DNA of 64,000 nucleotides, from the NCBI RefSeq assembly GCF_003600685.1, contig NZ_CP032084.1, forward strand, positions 372,001 through 436,000. The letters run 5' to 3'. This DNA is from Achromobacter sp. B7. GTDB taxonomy: Bacteria > Pseudomonadota > Gammaproteobacteria > Burkholderiales > Burkholderiaceae_B. Shown here in pieces: positions 21,748 to 31,354 of this stretch (the stretch's first letter is position 1; the number at the start of each line of letters is the position of its first letter). Position numbers and translations under genes: made by a program. The notes under the pieces were generated by a model that had not been told where the DNA came from, did not search any database, and worked only from the letters and a program-made list of their open reading frames with translations.

Positions 21748-22368
21748 ATGACAGATAGCAAAACCCCGCAGGTCTCAGACGCATTGGCGGTGTTTACGCA
21801 CACGGGGAGCGCCCCGGTTCGCTTTGAATTGCATGACAAAGGCGTGGTCTGCCAACAAGGCGACACGCGCAGCTACACCGCATTCGCGGATGTCCTGGAT
21901 CTTTGCCTGTTCCCCGCCGAAGCGGGCGCAACGGCAGGTCCGATCAACCAATTTACCTACCGTGCCCGCGTGGCGCAAGACTGGACCATCGTGTCCGGCG
22001 ACGTCAGCAACTTCGCTCAGTTCATGGATGCCTTCCGCTCGCGTTATGTCGCGCAGCGCCTGCCCGTGCTGGAAGCGTTGATGGCCAACGGTGAGCGCGT
22101 TGCGTTCCGGTATATCAAGTCCGGTGATTTTCCTGGTGTTCAAACGCAGGAACTGGCCCTGTCGGCCGAAGGCCTGCATATCGATGGCGCCACCTGGCCT
22201 TACGAGTCGTTGCAGCGTATCGACCTGAACGACTGGACCGAAACCATCACGCTGCATGACGACAGCGGCAAGACGGTGTTTTCGTGCGTGGCCACGCGTA
22301 TTCTCAGCTCGGATCTGCTGGTGAACCTGGTGTACGACCAGTTGGGCCAGACGGCGGAATACGCCTGA
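21748..22368 (+). CDS. hypothetical protein
   Basis: I do not recognise this 206-residue protein. It is acidic, has no signal peptide or membrane segment, and looks like a cytoplasmic mixed alpha/beta protein. Two halves have loosely similar beta-rich patterns (RFELHDKGVVCQQGDTRSYT near 25-45, and ELALSAEGLHIDGATWPYES near 135-155), reminiscent of a duplicated PH-like module, but this is only a visual impression. The start has AAGGAAG upstream. It is a single gene closed by a strong terminator. Confidence 0.75.
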   Translation: MTDSKTPQVSDALAVFTHTGSAPVRFELHDKGVVCQQGDTRSYTAFADVLDLCLFPAEAGATAGPINQFTYRARVAQDWTIVSGDVSNFAQFMDAFRSRYVAQRLPVLEALMANGERVAFRYIKSGDFPGVQTQELALSAEGLHIDGATWPYESLQRIDLNDWTETITLHDDSGKTVFSCVATRILSSDLLVNLVYDQLGQTAEYA

Positions 22369-22417
22369 TAGGGCATTGCCCTCAAGCGACGTAACGGGCG
22401 CTTGATGCGCAATGAAG

Positions 22418-22453
22418 AAGGGCCGCCATCGTGCTACGAGCGGCCCTTTTTTT
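22418..22453 (+). terminator. intrinsic terminator between convergent genes
   Basis: AAGGGCCGC (22418-22426) pairs with GCGGCCCTT (22440-22448); an inner TCGT/ACGA stem closes on a three-base loop, and seven T follow on the plus strand. On the minus strand only a broken T-run follows, so termination of dapD here is less certain. Confidence 0.88.
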
Positions 22454-22467
22454 ATGCTGCGCGGCGA

Positions 22468-23445
22468 TCAGTGCCCGGCGTGCAGCGCCGGATTCAAGGT
22501 GCCCCAGGCCGCTGTGCGCACCAAGGTTTCCACCACACCGGTTTGTGAATTGCGGCGGAACAGCAAGCCGCGCTGGCCCGCCAGCGACGCGGCTTTCACC
22601 ACCGCGCCTTCGGGCGTCAACACGCGCGTGCCCGCCGTGATGTAGCAGCCGGCTTCCACCACGCAATCGTCACCCAGCGAAATGCCGATGCCCGAATTGG
22701 CGCCCAGCAGGCAGCGCTTGCCGATGGACACCACCTGCTTGCCGCCACCCGACATCGTGCCCATGATGGACGCGCCGCCGCCGATATCGCTGCCGTCATC
22801 GACGATGACGCCCGCGCTGATGCGGCCTTCCACCATCGACGCGCCTAGCGTGCCGGCGTTGAAATTGCAGAAGCCTTCATGCAGCACGGTGGTGCCCGGC
22901 GACAGGTACGCACCCAGCCGCACGCGCGCCGTGTCGGCGATGCGCACGCCGTTGGGGACAACGTAGTCGGTCATGCGCGGAATCTTGTCCACGCCCCGTA
23001 TTTCCAGCACCTGCCCGGTGGCGCGCAGTTGCCAACGCAGGGCATCGACCTGATCCACCGCGCACGGCCCGGCAGAGGTCCACGCCACGTTGGACAACAC
23101 GCCGAACAGGCCATCCAGGTTGGCCTCGTGCGGGCGGATCAGGCGGTGGCTGAGCAGGTGCAGGCGCAGGTAGGCGTCGTGCGCGTCGGCGGGCGGCTCG
23201 GCCAGTGACGCGATGGCCGTGCGCACCGCCACGATGTCGACCTTGCGGCGCGTGTCGCGCACCAGCGCGGTGGGCACGTGTTCGCCCAGCGCCGCGCGCG
23301 CTTCCTCGGGCGTCAGGTGGCGCGTGCCCCCAGCCGGCGTGTGATCGGCCAGTGAGGGGCGCGGGTACCAGGTGTCAAGGACGGTGCCGTCGGCCGCCAG
23401 CGTGGCGAGACCGTAGGCAATGGCGCTGTCGAGGGTGGCGGACAT
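22468..23445 (-). CDS. dapD: 2,3,4,5-tetrahydropyridine-2,6-dicarboxylate N-succinyltransferase, actinobacterial-type DapD
   Basis: The 325-residue protein matches, from memory, the mycobacterial DapD over its whole length: YGLATLAADGTVLDTWYPRP at the N-terminus, YDAYLRLHLLSHRL-type segment (here HDAYLRLHLLSHRLI), TDYVVPNGVRIADTARVRLG, then left-handed beta-helix hexapeptides including GASMVEGRISAGVIV and GGGASIMGTMSGGGK. The enzyme succinylates tetrahydrodipicolinate in lysine/diaminopimelate synthesis. The usual proteobacterial DapD is shorter (about 275 residues) and different in the N-terminal half. It is the last minus-strand gene of the transporter cluster, 108 bases after the M20 gene. 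A role on another amino substrate is possible. Confidence 0.85.
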   Translation of the reverse strand: MSATLDSAIAYGLATLAADGTVLDTWYPRPSLADHTPAGGTRHLTPEEARAALGEHVPTALVRDTRRKVDIVAVRTAIASLAEPPADAHDAYLRLHLLSHRLIRPHEANLDGLFGVLSNVAWTSAGPCAVDQVDALRWQLRATGQVLEIRGVDKIPRMTDYVVPNGVRIADTARVRLGAYLSPGTTVLHEGFCNFNAGTLGASMVEGRISAGVIVDDGSDIGGGASIMGTMSGGGKQVVSIGKRCLLGANSGIGISLGDDCVVEAGCYITAGTRVLTPEGAVVKAASLAGQRGLLFRRNSQTGVVETLVRTAAWGTLNPALHAGH

Positions 23446-23553
23446 GGCGGATGGGCGTAGCGTTGACGTGGGTTGAGTGATCGGGCGTGAGTGGGGCCGG
23501 TGAATCGGGAAGTTGCCGGCCCGTTCTCTAAGCCTGTTTTATAGCCCCGTTTT

Positions 23554-24684
23554 TCAGGCGAGCTCGCGCAGCAGCAATTCCCAGAACTTCAACCGCTGTT
23601 CCAGCGTGGACACCAGCACGTACTCGTTCAAGGTGTGCGCCCCGTCGCCGTCCGCGCCCAGGCCGTCCAGCGTGGGGATGCCCATCGCCGAGGTGAAGTT
23701 GGCATCGCTGCCGCCGCCCGTCATCGGCGCGTCTTCCAGCAGGAAGCCGGCGCGGTCCGCGTAGCCTTGCACCAGGGCCAGCAAGGCTGCCGCCGCCTCC
23801 GTTTTGACCATGGGCGGGCGGTTCAATTCGACATTGATGTCCAGTTCAACGTCAGGCCCCACCGCGCACAGCTCGCGCATGCGGCGCAGCACGTCTTCGG
23901 CGGCGCCCATGTCGGGCACGCGGAAGTCCACCACGCAGCGGCACAGCGCCGGCACGGTGTTGGTGACCGTGCCGCCGGCGATGGTGCCCACGCTGACCGT
24001 GATGCCACGGTCGTAGTCGGTCATGGCTTCCAGCGCCAGCACCTGATGCGCCATTTCACGAATCGCGCTGCGGCCTTTTTCATGCTGCATGCCGGCGTGC
24101 GCCGGGCGGCCCTTCACGTTCAGGTTCAACATGCCCGTGCCCTTGCGCGCCGTGACGCACTTGCCGCCGTTCGGGCGGGCCGGTTCGCAGACCAGCGCGT
24201 ACTTGGCGTTGGCGGCAAAGCGTTCGATGTGCACGCGCGAGGCATGGCTGCCCGTTTCTTCGTCGGGCACCACCAGGAAGTCCACCGGCAGCTGCGTCGC
24301 GCCGGGGCGCGCCACGCCGGCCAGCGCCGTCAGCGCCAGGTAGATGCCCGCCTTCATGTCGTAGCTGCCGGGGCCGTAGAGACGGTCGCCGTCGATACGG
24401 ACCGGGTTCTCCAGCAGCGTGCCCACCGGATGCACGGTGTCCATGTGCGCCAGGATCAGGATGCCGGGGCGCGTGTCGCCGGGGGCGCGGTTGGTGGCGT
24501 ACAGCAGCGGGCCCGTGGTGGGGCCCAGCGACGACAGTTCCACTGTCAAGCCCGCGGCGGCCGCGTAGTCGGCGATGATGCGCGCCATGGCGGCGATGCC
24601 GTCGGGGTAGTTCGACGGCGATTCGCATTGCAACCAGCTCTGGATGCCGGCGACGATCTGTTCAGTGCTTTGGGTGTTGGACAT
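23554..24684 (-). CDS. M20 family metallopeptidase (carboxypeptidase G2-like)
   Basis: M20 enzymes use two zinc ions to cleave C-terminal glutamate, acyl-amino acids or dipeptides. The 376-residue protein shows the metal and catalytic motifs LAHMDTVHPVG (His and Asp), GPGSYDMKAG (bridging Asp), PDEETGSHAS (catalytic Glu plus metal Glu) and the dimerisation domain around KGRPAHAGMQHEKGRSA. No signal peptide, so it is cytoplasmic. ATG 24684 is preferred over an upstream TTG at 24705. It lies between the alpha/beta hydrolase and dapD in a same-strand cluster with a peptide-type importer, suggesting it works on imported acyl or glutamyl compounds. Confidence 0.88.
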   Translation of the reverse strand: MSNTQSTEQIVAGIQSWLQCESPSNYPDGIAAMARIIADYAAAAGLTVELSSLGPTTGPLLYATNRAPGDTRPGILILAHMDTVHPVGTLLENPVRIDGDRLYGPGSYDMKAGIYLALTALAGVARPGATQLPVDFLVVPDEETGSHASRVHIERFAANAKYALVCEPARPNGGKCVTARKGTGMLNLNVKGRPAHAGMQHEKGRSAIREMAHQVLALEAMTDYDRGITVSVGTIAGGTVTNTVPALCRCVVDFRVPDMGAAEDVLRRMRELCAVGPDVELDINVELNRPPMVKTEAAAALLALVQGYADRAGFLLEDAPMTGGGSDANFTSAMGIPTLDGLGADGDGAHTLNEYVLVSTLEQRLKFWELLLRELA

Positions 24685-24729
24685 GGCGGTATCGGGTTCC
24701 AGCAATGAAAAAGGGAAGGGCGATCAGAA

Positions 24730-25635
24730 TCAGGCGACCTGCTGACCGGCCAGGCGGGCCAGTTCGGCGTCATCGGGCATCTTGCCGTCGAACCACAGGC
24801 TGGCGCACACGGCCGACATGGCGCGGCCGTCGTGGCCGATGCCGGGCACCACTTGCAGCGTCCAGCCGAACGGCACGCCACGGCGCTCGGCTTCGCGTTT
24901 GCCGAAGTCGTAGTAGTTCTGGGCGCGCGCAAAGCGGTGCGGGCCCTGGCGCATGGCGGCGGGCTCGGAGGGCAGGTTGGGATCGTCGGTGGCGATGTCC
25001 TGGTCACCGGCCAGAATCGTCATGGGGTAGGCCAGCAGCTTGACCAGGTGGTCTTCGGTCAGGCCCACGCCGTCCATGCCTTCCGGGAAGGGGTAGTCGA
25101 ATGTGGGCAAGGTGTACCAGCCCGGGTTGCCCGCCGCCACGGCCTTGAACGGCGCGTGCGACTGGCTGCTCATCAGGCGATGCACGAATTGGCCGCCGGC
25201 CGAATGGCCGAACAGGTAGACGTTCTGGCCGTCGGTGATTTCACCGGCAATCATGTCCTTGATGACGTTGCCCACCAGCGCATACGTCCAGCCGTCAATG
25301 TGGCGCGGGTTGCCGCCGGCCGAGAACACGCGGCCGTTGTTGTAGCTTTCAACGCCCGGCCAGATTTCGTTCGAGAACGTCAACGCCACGATCAGCAGCT
25401 TGTGCTTGTCGGCGGCCTCGACCCAGAAGTCGCGGTATTCATCGCCATTGCGCAGCACGCCGTGCTGCACGATGACGACCGGGCGGTCGGGCGTGTAGCC
25501 GTACGGGCGGTACGTTTGCAGCTTGAACGGACGATCCGAATTGCGGTCTTCGTCGATGTACTGGATGGTGTTGCGGCCCGCATGGCCCATTTCGATGGCG
25601 ATGCGGTCCACGTTGGACATATCGGAGGGTTTCAT
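24730..25635 (-). CDS. alpha/beta hydrolase (esterase/amidase type)
   Basis: The 301-residue protein has the nucleophile elbow GHSAGG in YLFGHSAGGQFVHRLM near 150, an oxyanion region VVIVQHGVLRNGDEYRDFW and a late histidine in VPGIGHDGRAM, giving the Ser-Asp/Glu-His outline. There is no signal peptide. The start ATG at 25635 overlaps the stop of the upstream ATPase gene by one base (TGATG), so translation is coupled to the transporter. The substrate is unknown, but the genetic linkage points to an imported ester or amide. Confidence 0.85.
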   Translation of the reverse strand: MKPSDMSNVDRIAIEMGHAGRNTIQYIDEDRNSDRPFKLQTYRPYGYTPDRPVVIVQHGVLRNGDEYRDFWVEAADKHKLLIVALTFSNEIWPGVESYNNGRVFSAGGNPRHIDGWTYALVGNVIKDMIAGEITDGQNVYLFGHSAGGQFVHRLMSSQSHAPFKAVAAGNPGWYTLPTFDYPFPEGMDGVGLTEDHLVKLLAYPMTILAGDQDIATDDPNLPSEPAAMRQGPHRFARAQNYYDFGKREAERRGVPFGWTLQVVPGIGHDGRAMSAVCASLWFDGKMPDDAELARLAGQQVA

Positions 25636-26645
25636 CAGGCGCTCGCTTCGTTCAGGTGGCAGGCCGACCAGTGGCCCGCCGAGATTTCTTTCAGGACCGG
25701 CGCCTGCTCGCGGCAGCGCGGCATGGCGTGGGGGCAACGGGGGTTGAAGGTACAGCCGGACGGCGGATTCAGCGGCGACGGAATTTCGCCCTTGATCGGC
25801 GTGAACTTGCGGCCTCGGCGGGCGACGTCCGGGACTTCGGCCATCAGGGCCTGGGTGTAGGGATGATTGGCGCGCGCAAAGATCTCGGCAGACGTGGAGA
25901 TTTCCACGATCTTGCCCAGGTACATGATCGCGACACGGTCCGAGATGTGCTTGACCACGCCCAGGTCGTGGCTGATGAACAGGTAGGTGAAACCGTGCTG
26001 CTCGCGCAGGTCCATGAACAGGTTGATGACCTGCGCCTGGATCGACACGTCCAGCGCGGCCACGGGTTCGTCGCAGACCAGAAATTTGGGGGCCACCATC
26101 AGTGCGCGGGCGATGCCGATACGCTGGCGCTGGCCACCGGAAATCTGGTGGGGAAAGCGGTCGCGGTATTCGGCGTCCAGGCCCACTTCCTTCAAGGCCT
26201 GGTCGATGCGCGCGGGGATCTCGGCCGGCGGCGCCAGCTTGTGGACCTTGAGCGATTCGCCCAGGATCTGGCGCAGGCGCTGACGCGGGTTCAAGGATGC
26301 TTGCGGGTCCTGGAAAATCATCTGCACGCCCAGCGTATAGGCCAGCTTGTCGGCGCCACGCAGGCGCACGGCATCGCGGCCCTGATACAGCAGTTCGCCT
26401 TCGGTCTGGCGGTGCAGGCCGGCCACGACGCGTCCCAGCGTGGACTTGCCGCAACCTGATTCGCCCACCAGCCCGACGACTTCGCCGCGCTTGATGGACA
26501 GGTCCACGCCGTTCACGGCATACACCGTGCGGCGGTCCAGCGGGCGGCCGGCAAGGGCCAGGATGCGCTGGGCCAGATCGGGGCGCTGTTCGAATCGCTT
26601 GTGGACGTTCTTGAGCTCGATGACGGGAGTATCGGCTTGGCTCAT
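25635..26645 (-). CDS. ABC transporter ATPase, Dpp/Opp F-type
   Basis: The 336-residue ATPase has Walker A GESGCGKST near 57-65, the signature ISGGQRQRIGIARAL, Walker B FLVCDEPVAALDVS, and the C-terminal oligopeptide-type extension (PPSGCTFNPRCPHAMPRC), which in relatives can bind an iron-sulfur cluster. Its start overlaps the stop of the upstream ATPase by four bases (ATGA). With that D-type subunit it energises the importer. Confidence 0.93.
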   Translation of the reverse strand: MSQADTPVIELKNVHKRFEQRPDLAQRILALAGRPLDRRTVYAVNGVDLSIKRGEVVGLVGESGCGKSTLGRVVAGLHRQTEGELLYQGRDAVRLRGADKLAYTLGVQMIFQDPQASLNPRQRLRQILGESLKVHKLAPPAEIPARIDQALKEVGLDAEYRDRFPHQISGGQRQRIGIARALMVAPKFLVCDEPVAALDVSIQAQVINLFMDLREQHGFTYLFISHDLGVVKHISDRVAIMYLGKIVEISTSAEIFARANHPYTQALMAEVPDVARRGRKFTPIKGEIPSPLNPPSGCTFNPRCPHAMPRCREQAPVLKEISAGHWSACHLNEASA

Positions 26646-27625
26646 GCTTGCTGTGCCTCGCGGGCTATCGGCACGTAACAGCGGTAGCTGCGCGGACCTT
26701 CGGTGGTAACGGAGGGGGCTTGTTCGGTGCAACGCGTGACCGCCTTGGGGCAACGCGGCCGGAACGCACAGCCCGAGGGGCGGCCCGCCAGGCTGGGCGC
26801 CATGCCGTTGATCTGGTGCAGGCGCGCGCCGGGTTGCGTGGCGCCGGGCATCGAATCCAACAGGCCCCGGGTGTAGGGGTGGCGCGGTGATTCCAGCACC
26901 TGTTCAACCGGGCCGCTTTCCACGATGCGGCCCGCATACATGACGGCGACGCGATCGGCCAGCTCGGCTACCACGCCCAGATCGTGCGTGATCCAGATAA
27001 GCGCGGTGTTGTGCTCGCGGCAGATCTCTTGCATGCGGTAAAGAATCTGGCCCTGGATCGTGACGTCCAGCGCGGTCGTGGGCTCGTCGCAGATGATGAG
27101 GTCAGGCTTGTTCAGCATGGCGATGGCAATGGCCACGCGCTGGCGCATACCGCCGGAGAATTCGTGCGGATAGCTCTTCAAGCGCGATTCCGGCGACGGA
27201 ATGCCCACCATCTCAAGCGCCTCGCGGCAGCGCTCCTCGGCTTGCGCGCGCGACACGTTTTCGTGCGTGAGGATGGCTTCCATCATCTGCTCGCCGATGC
27301 GCAGCACCGGGTTCAGCGTCATCAAGGGGTCCTGGAAGATCATGGCGATGCGGTTGCCGCGCAACTGGCGCATTTGCTCTTCCGTGAGCTTGCGCAGGTC
27401 GGTGCCCTTGAACTTCACTTCGCCGTCCACCACTTCCCCGGGCGGGTCGATCAGGCCCAGCAGTGAGAAACCGGTCACGGATTTGCCCGAGCCCGATTCG
27501 CCGACCAGGCCCACGATTTCGCCGCGGCGCACGGTAAGGTCGACGCCGTCGACGGCCAGGTACGCGCCGGCCTCGGTATGGAATGCGGTGCGCAGCCCGC
27601 GCACATCAAGAAGAATGTCGCTCAT
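26642..27625 (-). CDS. ABC transporter ATPase, Dpp/Opp D-type
   Basis: The 327-residue ATPase shows Walker [10 protein letters not shown], signature [15 protein letters not shown], Walker [15 protein letters not shown] and the cysteine-containing C-terminal motif [16 protein letters not shown]. The ATGA overlaps on both sides (with the permease upstream and the second ATPase downstream) show tight translational coupling. Confidence 0.93.
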   Translation of the reverse strand: MSDILLDVRGLRTAFHTEAGAYLAVDGVDLTVRRGEIVGLVGESGSGKSVTGFSLLGLIDPPGEVVDGEVKFKGTDLRKLTEEQMRQLRGNRIAMIFQDPLMTLNPVLRIGEQMMEAILTHENVSRAQAEERCREALEMVGIPSPESRLKSYPHEFSGGMRQRVAIAIAMLNKPDLIICDEPTTALDVTIQGQILYRMQEICREHNTALIWITHDLGVVAELADRVAVMYAGRIVESGPVEQVLESPRHPYTRGLLDSMPGATQPGARLHQINGMAPSLAGRPSGCAFRPRCPKAVTRCTEQAPSVTTEGPRSYRCYVPIAREAQQA

Positions 27626-28542
27626 GCTCGTCGGGGGTCCAGGCTTTCGCGCAGGCGGTCGCCCACGATGTTGATGGAAAGAATCAGCACCAGCAGCGCA
27701 ATGCCGGGGAACAGGCTGATCCAGTAATCGCCCGACAGCAGGTATTGGAAGCCGTTGGAAATCAGCAGGCCCAGCGAGGGCTCGGTGATCGGCACGCCGA
27801 CGCCCAGGAAGGACAGCGTGGCTTCCAGCGCGATCGCGGTGGCGATCTGAATGGTGGCGAACACCATGACCGGGCCCAGGCAGTTGGGCAGCAGGTGGAA
27901 GACCATGATGCGCCACGCGGGAAAGCCCAGGTTGGCGGCGGCTTCGACGTATTCCTTGCGGCGCTCTTGCAGCGCGCGGCTGCGCATGATGCGGGCGTAG
28001 TGCCCCCACTGCACCAGCACCAGCGCCAGAATCACCTTGTCCACCCCGCGCCCCAGCACCACCAGCAGCACCAGCGCCACGAGGATGGTGGGAAAGCCCA
28101 AAATGAAGTCGACGATGCGCATCAGGATGGTGTCGACCAGGCCGCCGACGTAGGCGGCGATCAGGCCGATGGCCCCGCCGATGGCGGTGGCCAGCACCAC
28201 GGCCGACAAGCCCACCATCAGGCTGATGCGCAGGCCATACAGGATGGCGCTGAGCATGTCGCGGCCCTGGTCGTCGGTGCCCAGCCACGCGATGCTGCCG
28301 TCCATCAGCGCCTGGCGCGGCGCCAGGCGGCCGTCCATCAGCGACAGGTTGGCCAGGTCATAGGGGTTTTGCGGCGCGAAGTATGGCGCGAACACCACCA
28401 GGATGATCAGGATGGCCAGCGCGATGACCGAGCCGCGCACGGTGGGGCGCGCATGCAGTTTTTTCAGGATGGAGGCGCGCTGCGGGGTCTCGGCCAGAGG
28501 CTGGACGGTGCGGGTGCGGCCGGGATTGGGAGAGTTAGCCAT
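27622..28542 (-). CDS. ABC transporter permease, Dpp/Opp C-type
   Basis: The 306-residue membrane protein has an N-terminal OppC-type segment, about six membrane helices, and the cytoplasmic EAA loop in AAANLGFPAWRIMVFHLLPN that docks the ATPase. It begins six bases after the stop of the B-type permease. The family imports di- and oligopeptides, nickel or opines. Confidence 0.92.
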   Translation of the reverse strand: MANSPNPGRTRTVQPLAETPQRASILKKLHARPTVRGSVIALAILIILVVFAPYFAPQNPYDLANLSLMDGRLAPRQALMDGSIAWLGTDDQGRDMLSAILYGLRISLMVGLSAVVLATAIGGAIGLIAAYVGGLVDTILMRIVDFILGFPTILVALVLLVVLGRGVDKVILALVLVQWGHYARIMRSRALQERRKEYVEAAANLGFPAWRIMVFHLLPNCLGPVMVFATIQIATAIALEATLSFLGVGVPITEPSLGLLISNGFQYLLSGDYWISLFPGIALLVLILSINIVGDRLRESLDPRRA

Positions 28543-28548
28543 GGCGGA

Positions 28549-29526
28549 TTATTGAGCGGGGGCCACCAGCTGCACGCGCGGGTCGAGCGCGGCATACAGG
28601 ATGTCCACAACCAGGTTGATGACCACGAAGATCAGGGTGACCAGCATCACGTAGGCAACCACCACCGGGCGGTCCAGCTGGTAGACGCTGTCGATCAGCA
28701 GCTTGCCCATGCCGGGCCACGCGAAGACGGTTTCGGTGATGGTGGAATACGCGATCAGGCTGCCGAATTCCATGCCGATCACGGTCACGACCGGGATCAG
28801 GATGTTGCGCAGGATGTGGCGGCGCACGATGCGGCCGGGCTTGACGCCCTTGGCGCGCGCGAATTTCACGTAGTCCTGGCTGCGCGCTTCGACCACGCCC
28901 GAGGCCGTCAGGCGCAGCACCAGGGCGATATTGGCCAGCGCCAGGTTGATGGCCGGCATGATCAGGTGCGACCAGCCATCGGCCGTCAGGATGGACAGGC
29001 GCACGCCCAGCACGGTCACGGTGTCGCCGCGCCCCGTGGCCGGCAGCCAGCCCAGCCACACGGCGAACAGCAGGATCAGCATCATGCCCTGCCAGAAGTT
29101 CGGCAGCGAAAAGCCCAGCACCGACGACGCCATGATGCCGCGGCCGAGGTAGTCGTCGCGGTACAGGCCGGCGACCAGCCCCAGCGGAATCCCGATCACA
29201 CAGGTCAGCATGATGGCCACGATAACGAGTTCGAACGTGGCGGGAATGCGCTGCACGATCAGCTCGATGGCGGGGATGCCGTGCACGAACGACGTGCCCA
29301 GGTCGCCATGCAGCGCGCGCCACAGGAACCCGGTGTATTGCTGCCACACGGGCAGGTCCAGGCCCAGGCGGGCGATCATCGCCTCGCGGGCGGCCTGGCT
29401 GGCTTCGGGACTGACCAGCAGTTCGATCGGGTCGCCCACGGCATACACCGCGAAAAAGACCACGACCGATACGGCCAGCAGTACGAACAGACTCTGGATC
29501 AGTCTGCGCAGGATGAACAAGGCCAC
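28549..29526 (-). CDS. ABC transporter permease, Dpp/Opp B-type
   Basis: The 325-residue protein starts with the hydrophobic segment LIQSLFVLLAVSVVVFFAV typical of DppB, has six membrane helices and the EAA loop KFARAKGVKPGRIVRRHILR. The start is GTG 29526, preceded by AAGGAAAT at a good distance. It follows the solute-binding gene after 121 bases. Confidence 0.92.
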   Translation of the reverse strand: MALFILRRLIQSLFVLLAVSVVVFFAVYAVGDPIELLVSPEASQAAREAMIARLGLDLPVWQQYTGFLWRALHGDLGTSFVHGIPAIELIVQRIPATFELVIVAIMLTCVIGIPLGLVAGLYRDDYLGRGIMASSVLGFSLPNFWQGMMLILLFAVWLGWLPATGRGDTVTVLGVRLSILTADGWSHLIMPAINLALANIALVLRLTASGVVEARSQDYVKFARAKGVKPGRIVRRHILRNILIPVVTVIGMEFGSLIAYSTITETVFAWPGMGKLLIDSVYQLDRPVVVAYVMLVTLIFVVINLVVDILYAALDPRVQLVAPAQ

Positions 29527-29616
29527 GTGATGATTTCCTTGGTGGGCTCAGGGTTTCTTGGCGCGCCGCGTGTTGGCTTGGCGTGTTGAGTGGGTGGGGT
29601 TATCTGGCTGCTTGCT

Positions 29617-29652
29617 TGGGCGATTACCTGGGCGATTACTTGGGCGACTACT
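29617..29652. repeat. 3 x 12-bp tandem repeat at the end of the solute-binding gene
   Basis: Units TGGGCGATTACC, TGGGCGATTACT and TGGGCGACTACT (29617, 29629, 29641); the last overlaps the stop codon of the solute-binding protein gene. Probably slippage-derived. Confidence 0.8.
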
Positions 29653-31282
29653 TGGCCGGTCGGGCGGACATGGCCAGCGTGTACTGATCCGCACGGCCCT
29701 CGTAGACCAGCCCCTTCTTGAACGCCCAGATGCTGCTTTCAAAGTGCAGGGGAATGCTGGGCAGGTCGGCCAGCGCAATCGCCAGGGACTGTTGCAGCAG
29801 CTTTTCCCGCTCGGCCGGGTCCACGGTCACCAGGGCGCGCTTGAATACGCCGTCGAACTCGGGGTTGTCGTAACCCCCATAGTTGCTGGTGCCCAGGCCG
29901 TGCTCTTTGTCGAACCGACTGACCCAGTATTGTAGGAAAGACGACGCCTCGCCGGTTTCAGACGACCAGCCGCCCATGGCAAAGCTGAATTCGCGCTTGG
30001 CACGCTTGGGGAAATACACCGAGCGCGTCATCGCGTCGACCGTGGTCTTGATGCCCACGCGCGACAGGTACTGCGCCACGGCTTGCGAGATCTGGGCGTC
30101 GTTGATGTAGCGGTCGTTGGTGGATGAAATGGTCAGCTCGAAGCCGTTGGGGTAACCGGCTTCGGCCAGCAGCTTCTTGGCGCCTTCGGGGTCGTACTTC
30201 AGTTCGGGCGGATGGCGCAGCGTGCCGAACATGCCGTCAGGCAGGAACTGGTTGGCGGGCGTGGCGGCGCCATCCATGATGCGCGCGGCGATGGTCTTGC
30301 GGTCGATGGCCATGGAAATGGCGCGGCGCACGCGCACGTCCTGCAAGGGGTTCTTGCCGTCGGCGGCCTTGACGGTGGGGCTGGGGCTGCGGCCCACATC
30401 AAACTGGAAATACACCACGCGCACCGACGGCGTGATCACATGGCCGAAGCCCGGCGTTTCCGAAATGCGCTTCACATCGCGCGCGGCGGGGTTTTCGATC
30501 AGGTCGAAGTCGCCAGCCAACAGGCCGGTCAGGCGCGGGCCGGCGGCGGGCACGGGGATCAGCTTGACCTGTTGCCAGGCGGGCTTCTCGCCCCAATAGC
30601 TGTCGTTGCGCGTCAGCTCGATGGCCGTGCCCTTCACGTAGGACTTCAGCGTATACGGGCCGGTGCCGATCACATCGCGGCCGCCATTGAAGTCGGCCAC
30701 GGTGGGCCAGGGGCCGGTCACGCCGCACTTGTTTTTCAAGTCGAAGGTGATGGGGCCGTGCTCGACGATGCCGCTCCAGAGCATGGCCGTGCGGGTCAGG
30801 TCGTTGGGCAGCAGCGGATAGGGCTTGTGCGTCTTGATGACCAGCTTGCTGCTGCCTTGCGCCTGGACGTCGGCAAACTTCTGCACGATCGCCGGGTATG
30901 AACCGCCGATCGCTTGTTCGTTGTTCATCACGCGGCAAAACGTGAAGATGACGTCCTGCGCGGTGAAAGGCTGGCCGTTGGAAAACCGGGCGTTCTCGCG
31001 CAGCGTGAATTCCCAGGTGGTCTCGTCCAGCGCCTTCCAGCCCGTGGCCAGACGCGGAATCAAGTCCATCTTGGCGTCCTGCCCTACCAGCGTCTCGAAC
31101 ATGTGCGAGGTCATCGCGTCGTTGGGCGTGGCCTGGTGATAGTGCGGGTCCATCGACGTGGGCTCGGACGACAGGCCGATCTTCAACGTGGTGGGCGTCG
31201 TCTGGGCCATGGCGGCCGGGGCGCCGGCCAACGTACAGGCCAAGGCCAGTAATGCGCTGCGGGTGGATACCTGGATGGACAT
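29648..31282 (-). CDS. periplasmic solute-binding protein, SBP family 5 (peptide/opine type), copy 1
   Basis: The 544-residue protein has a cleavable signal peptide (hydrophobic ALLALACTLAGAPAAMAQ) and the SBP_bac_5 pattern (LKIGLSSEPTSMDPHYH at the mature N-terminus, RFSNGQPFTAQDVIFT, VRRAISMAIDRKTIAARI). It captures substrate for the permease genes directly downstream. It is a close paralogue of the protein at 32420-34033, with long identical blocks, so the importer may use two alternative receptors. Confidence 0.93.
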   Translation of the reverse strand: MSIQVSTRSALLALACTLAGAPAAMAQTTPTTLKIGLSSEPTSMDPHYHQATPNDAMTSHMFETLVGQDAKMDLIPRLATGWKALDETTWEFTLRENARFSNGQPFTAQDVIFTFCRVMNNEQAIGGSYPAIVQKFADVQAQGSSKLVIKTHKPYPLLPNDLTRTAMLWSGIVEHGPITFDLKNKCGVTGPWPTVADFNGGRDVIGTGPYTLKSYVKGTAIELTRNDSYWGEKPAWQQVKLIPVPAAGPRLTGLLAGDFDLIENPAARDVKRISETPGFGHVITPSVRVVYFQFDVGRSPSPTVKAADGKNPLQDVRVRRAISMAIDRKTIAARIMDGAATPANQFLPDGMFGTLRHPPELKYDPEGAKKLLAEAGYPNGFELTISSTNDRYINDAQISQAVAQYLSRVGIKTTVDAMTRSVYFPKRAKREFSFAMGGWSSETGEASSFLQYWVSRFDKEHGLGTSNYGGYDNPEFDGVFKRALVTVDPAEREKLLQQSLAIALADLPSIPLHFESSIWAFKKGLVYEGRADQYTLAMSARPAK

Positions 31283-31354
31283 GCTTTCCCTTGTTTTGAA
31301 TGGTCGGCGGCGCCTCGTGGATGGGCGCCGCTCGGTGGTGCCGATGGGTGCCGA

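Noticed and set aside
27583..29589. A 668-codon plus-strand frame opposite the ABC permease genes
   Set aside because: The translated sequence is almost only His, Gln, Asp, Arg and Gly, the usual antisense signature of membrane protein genes in GC-rich DNA.
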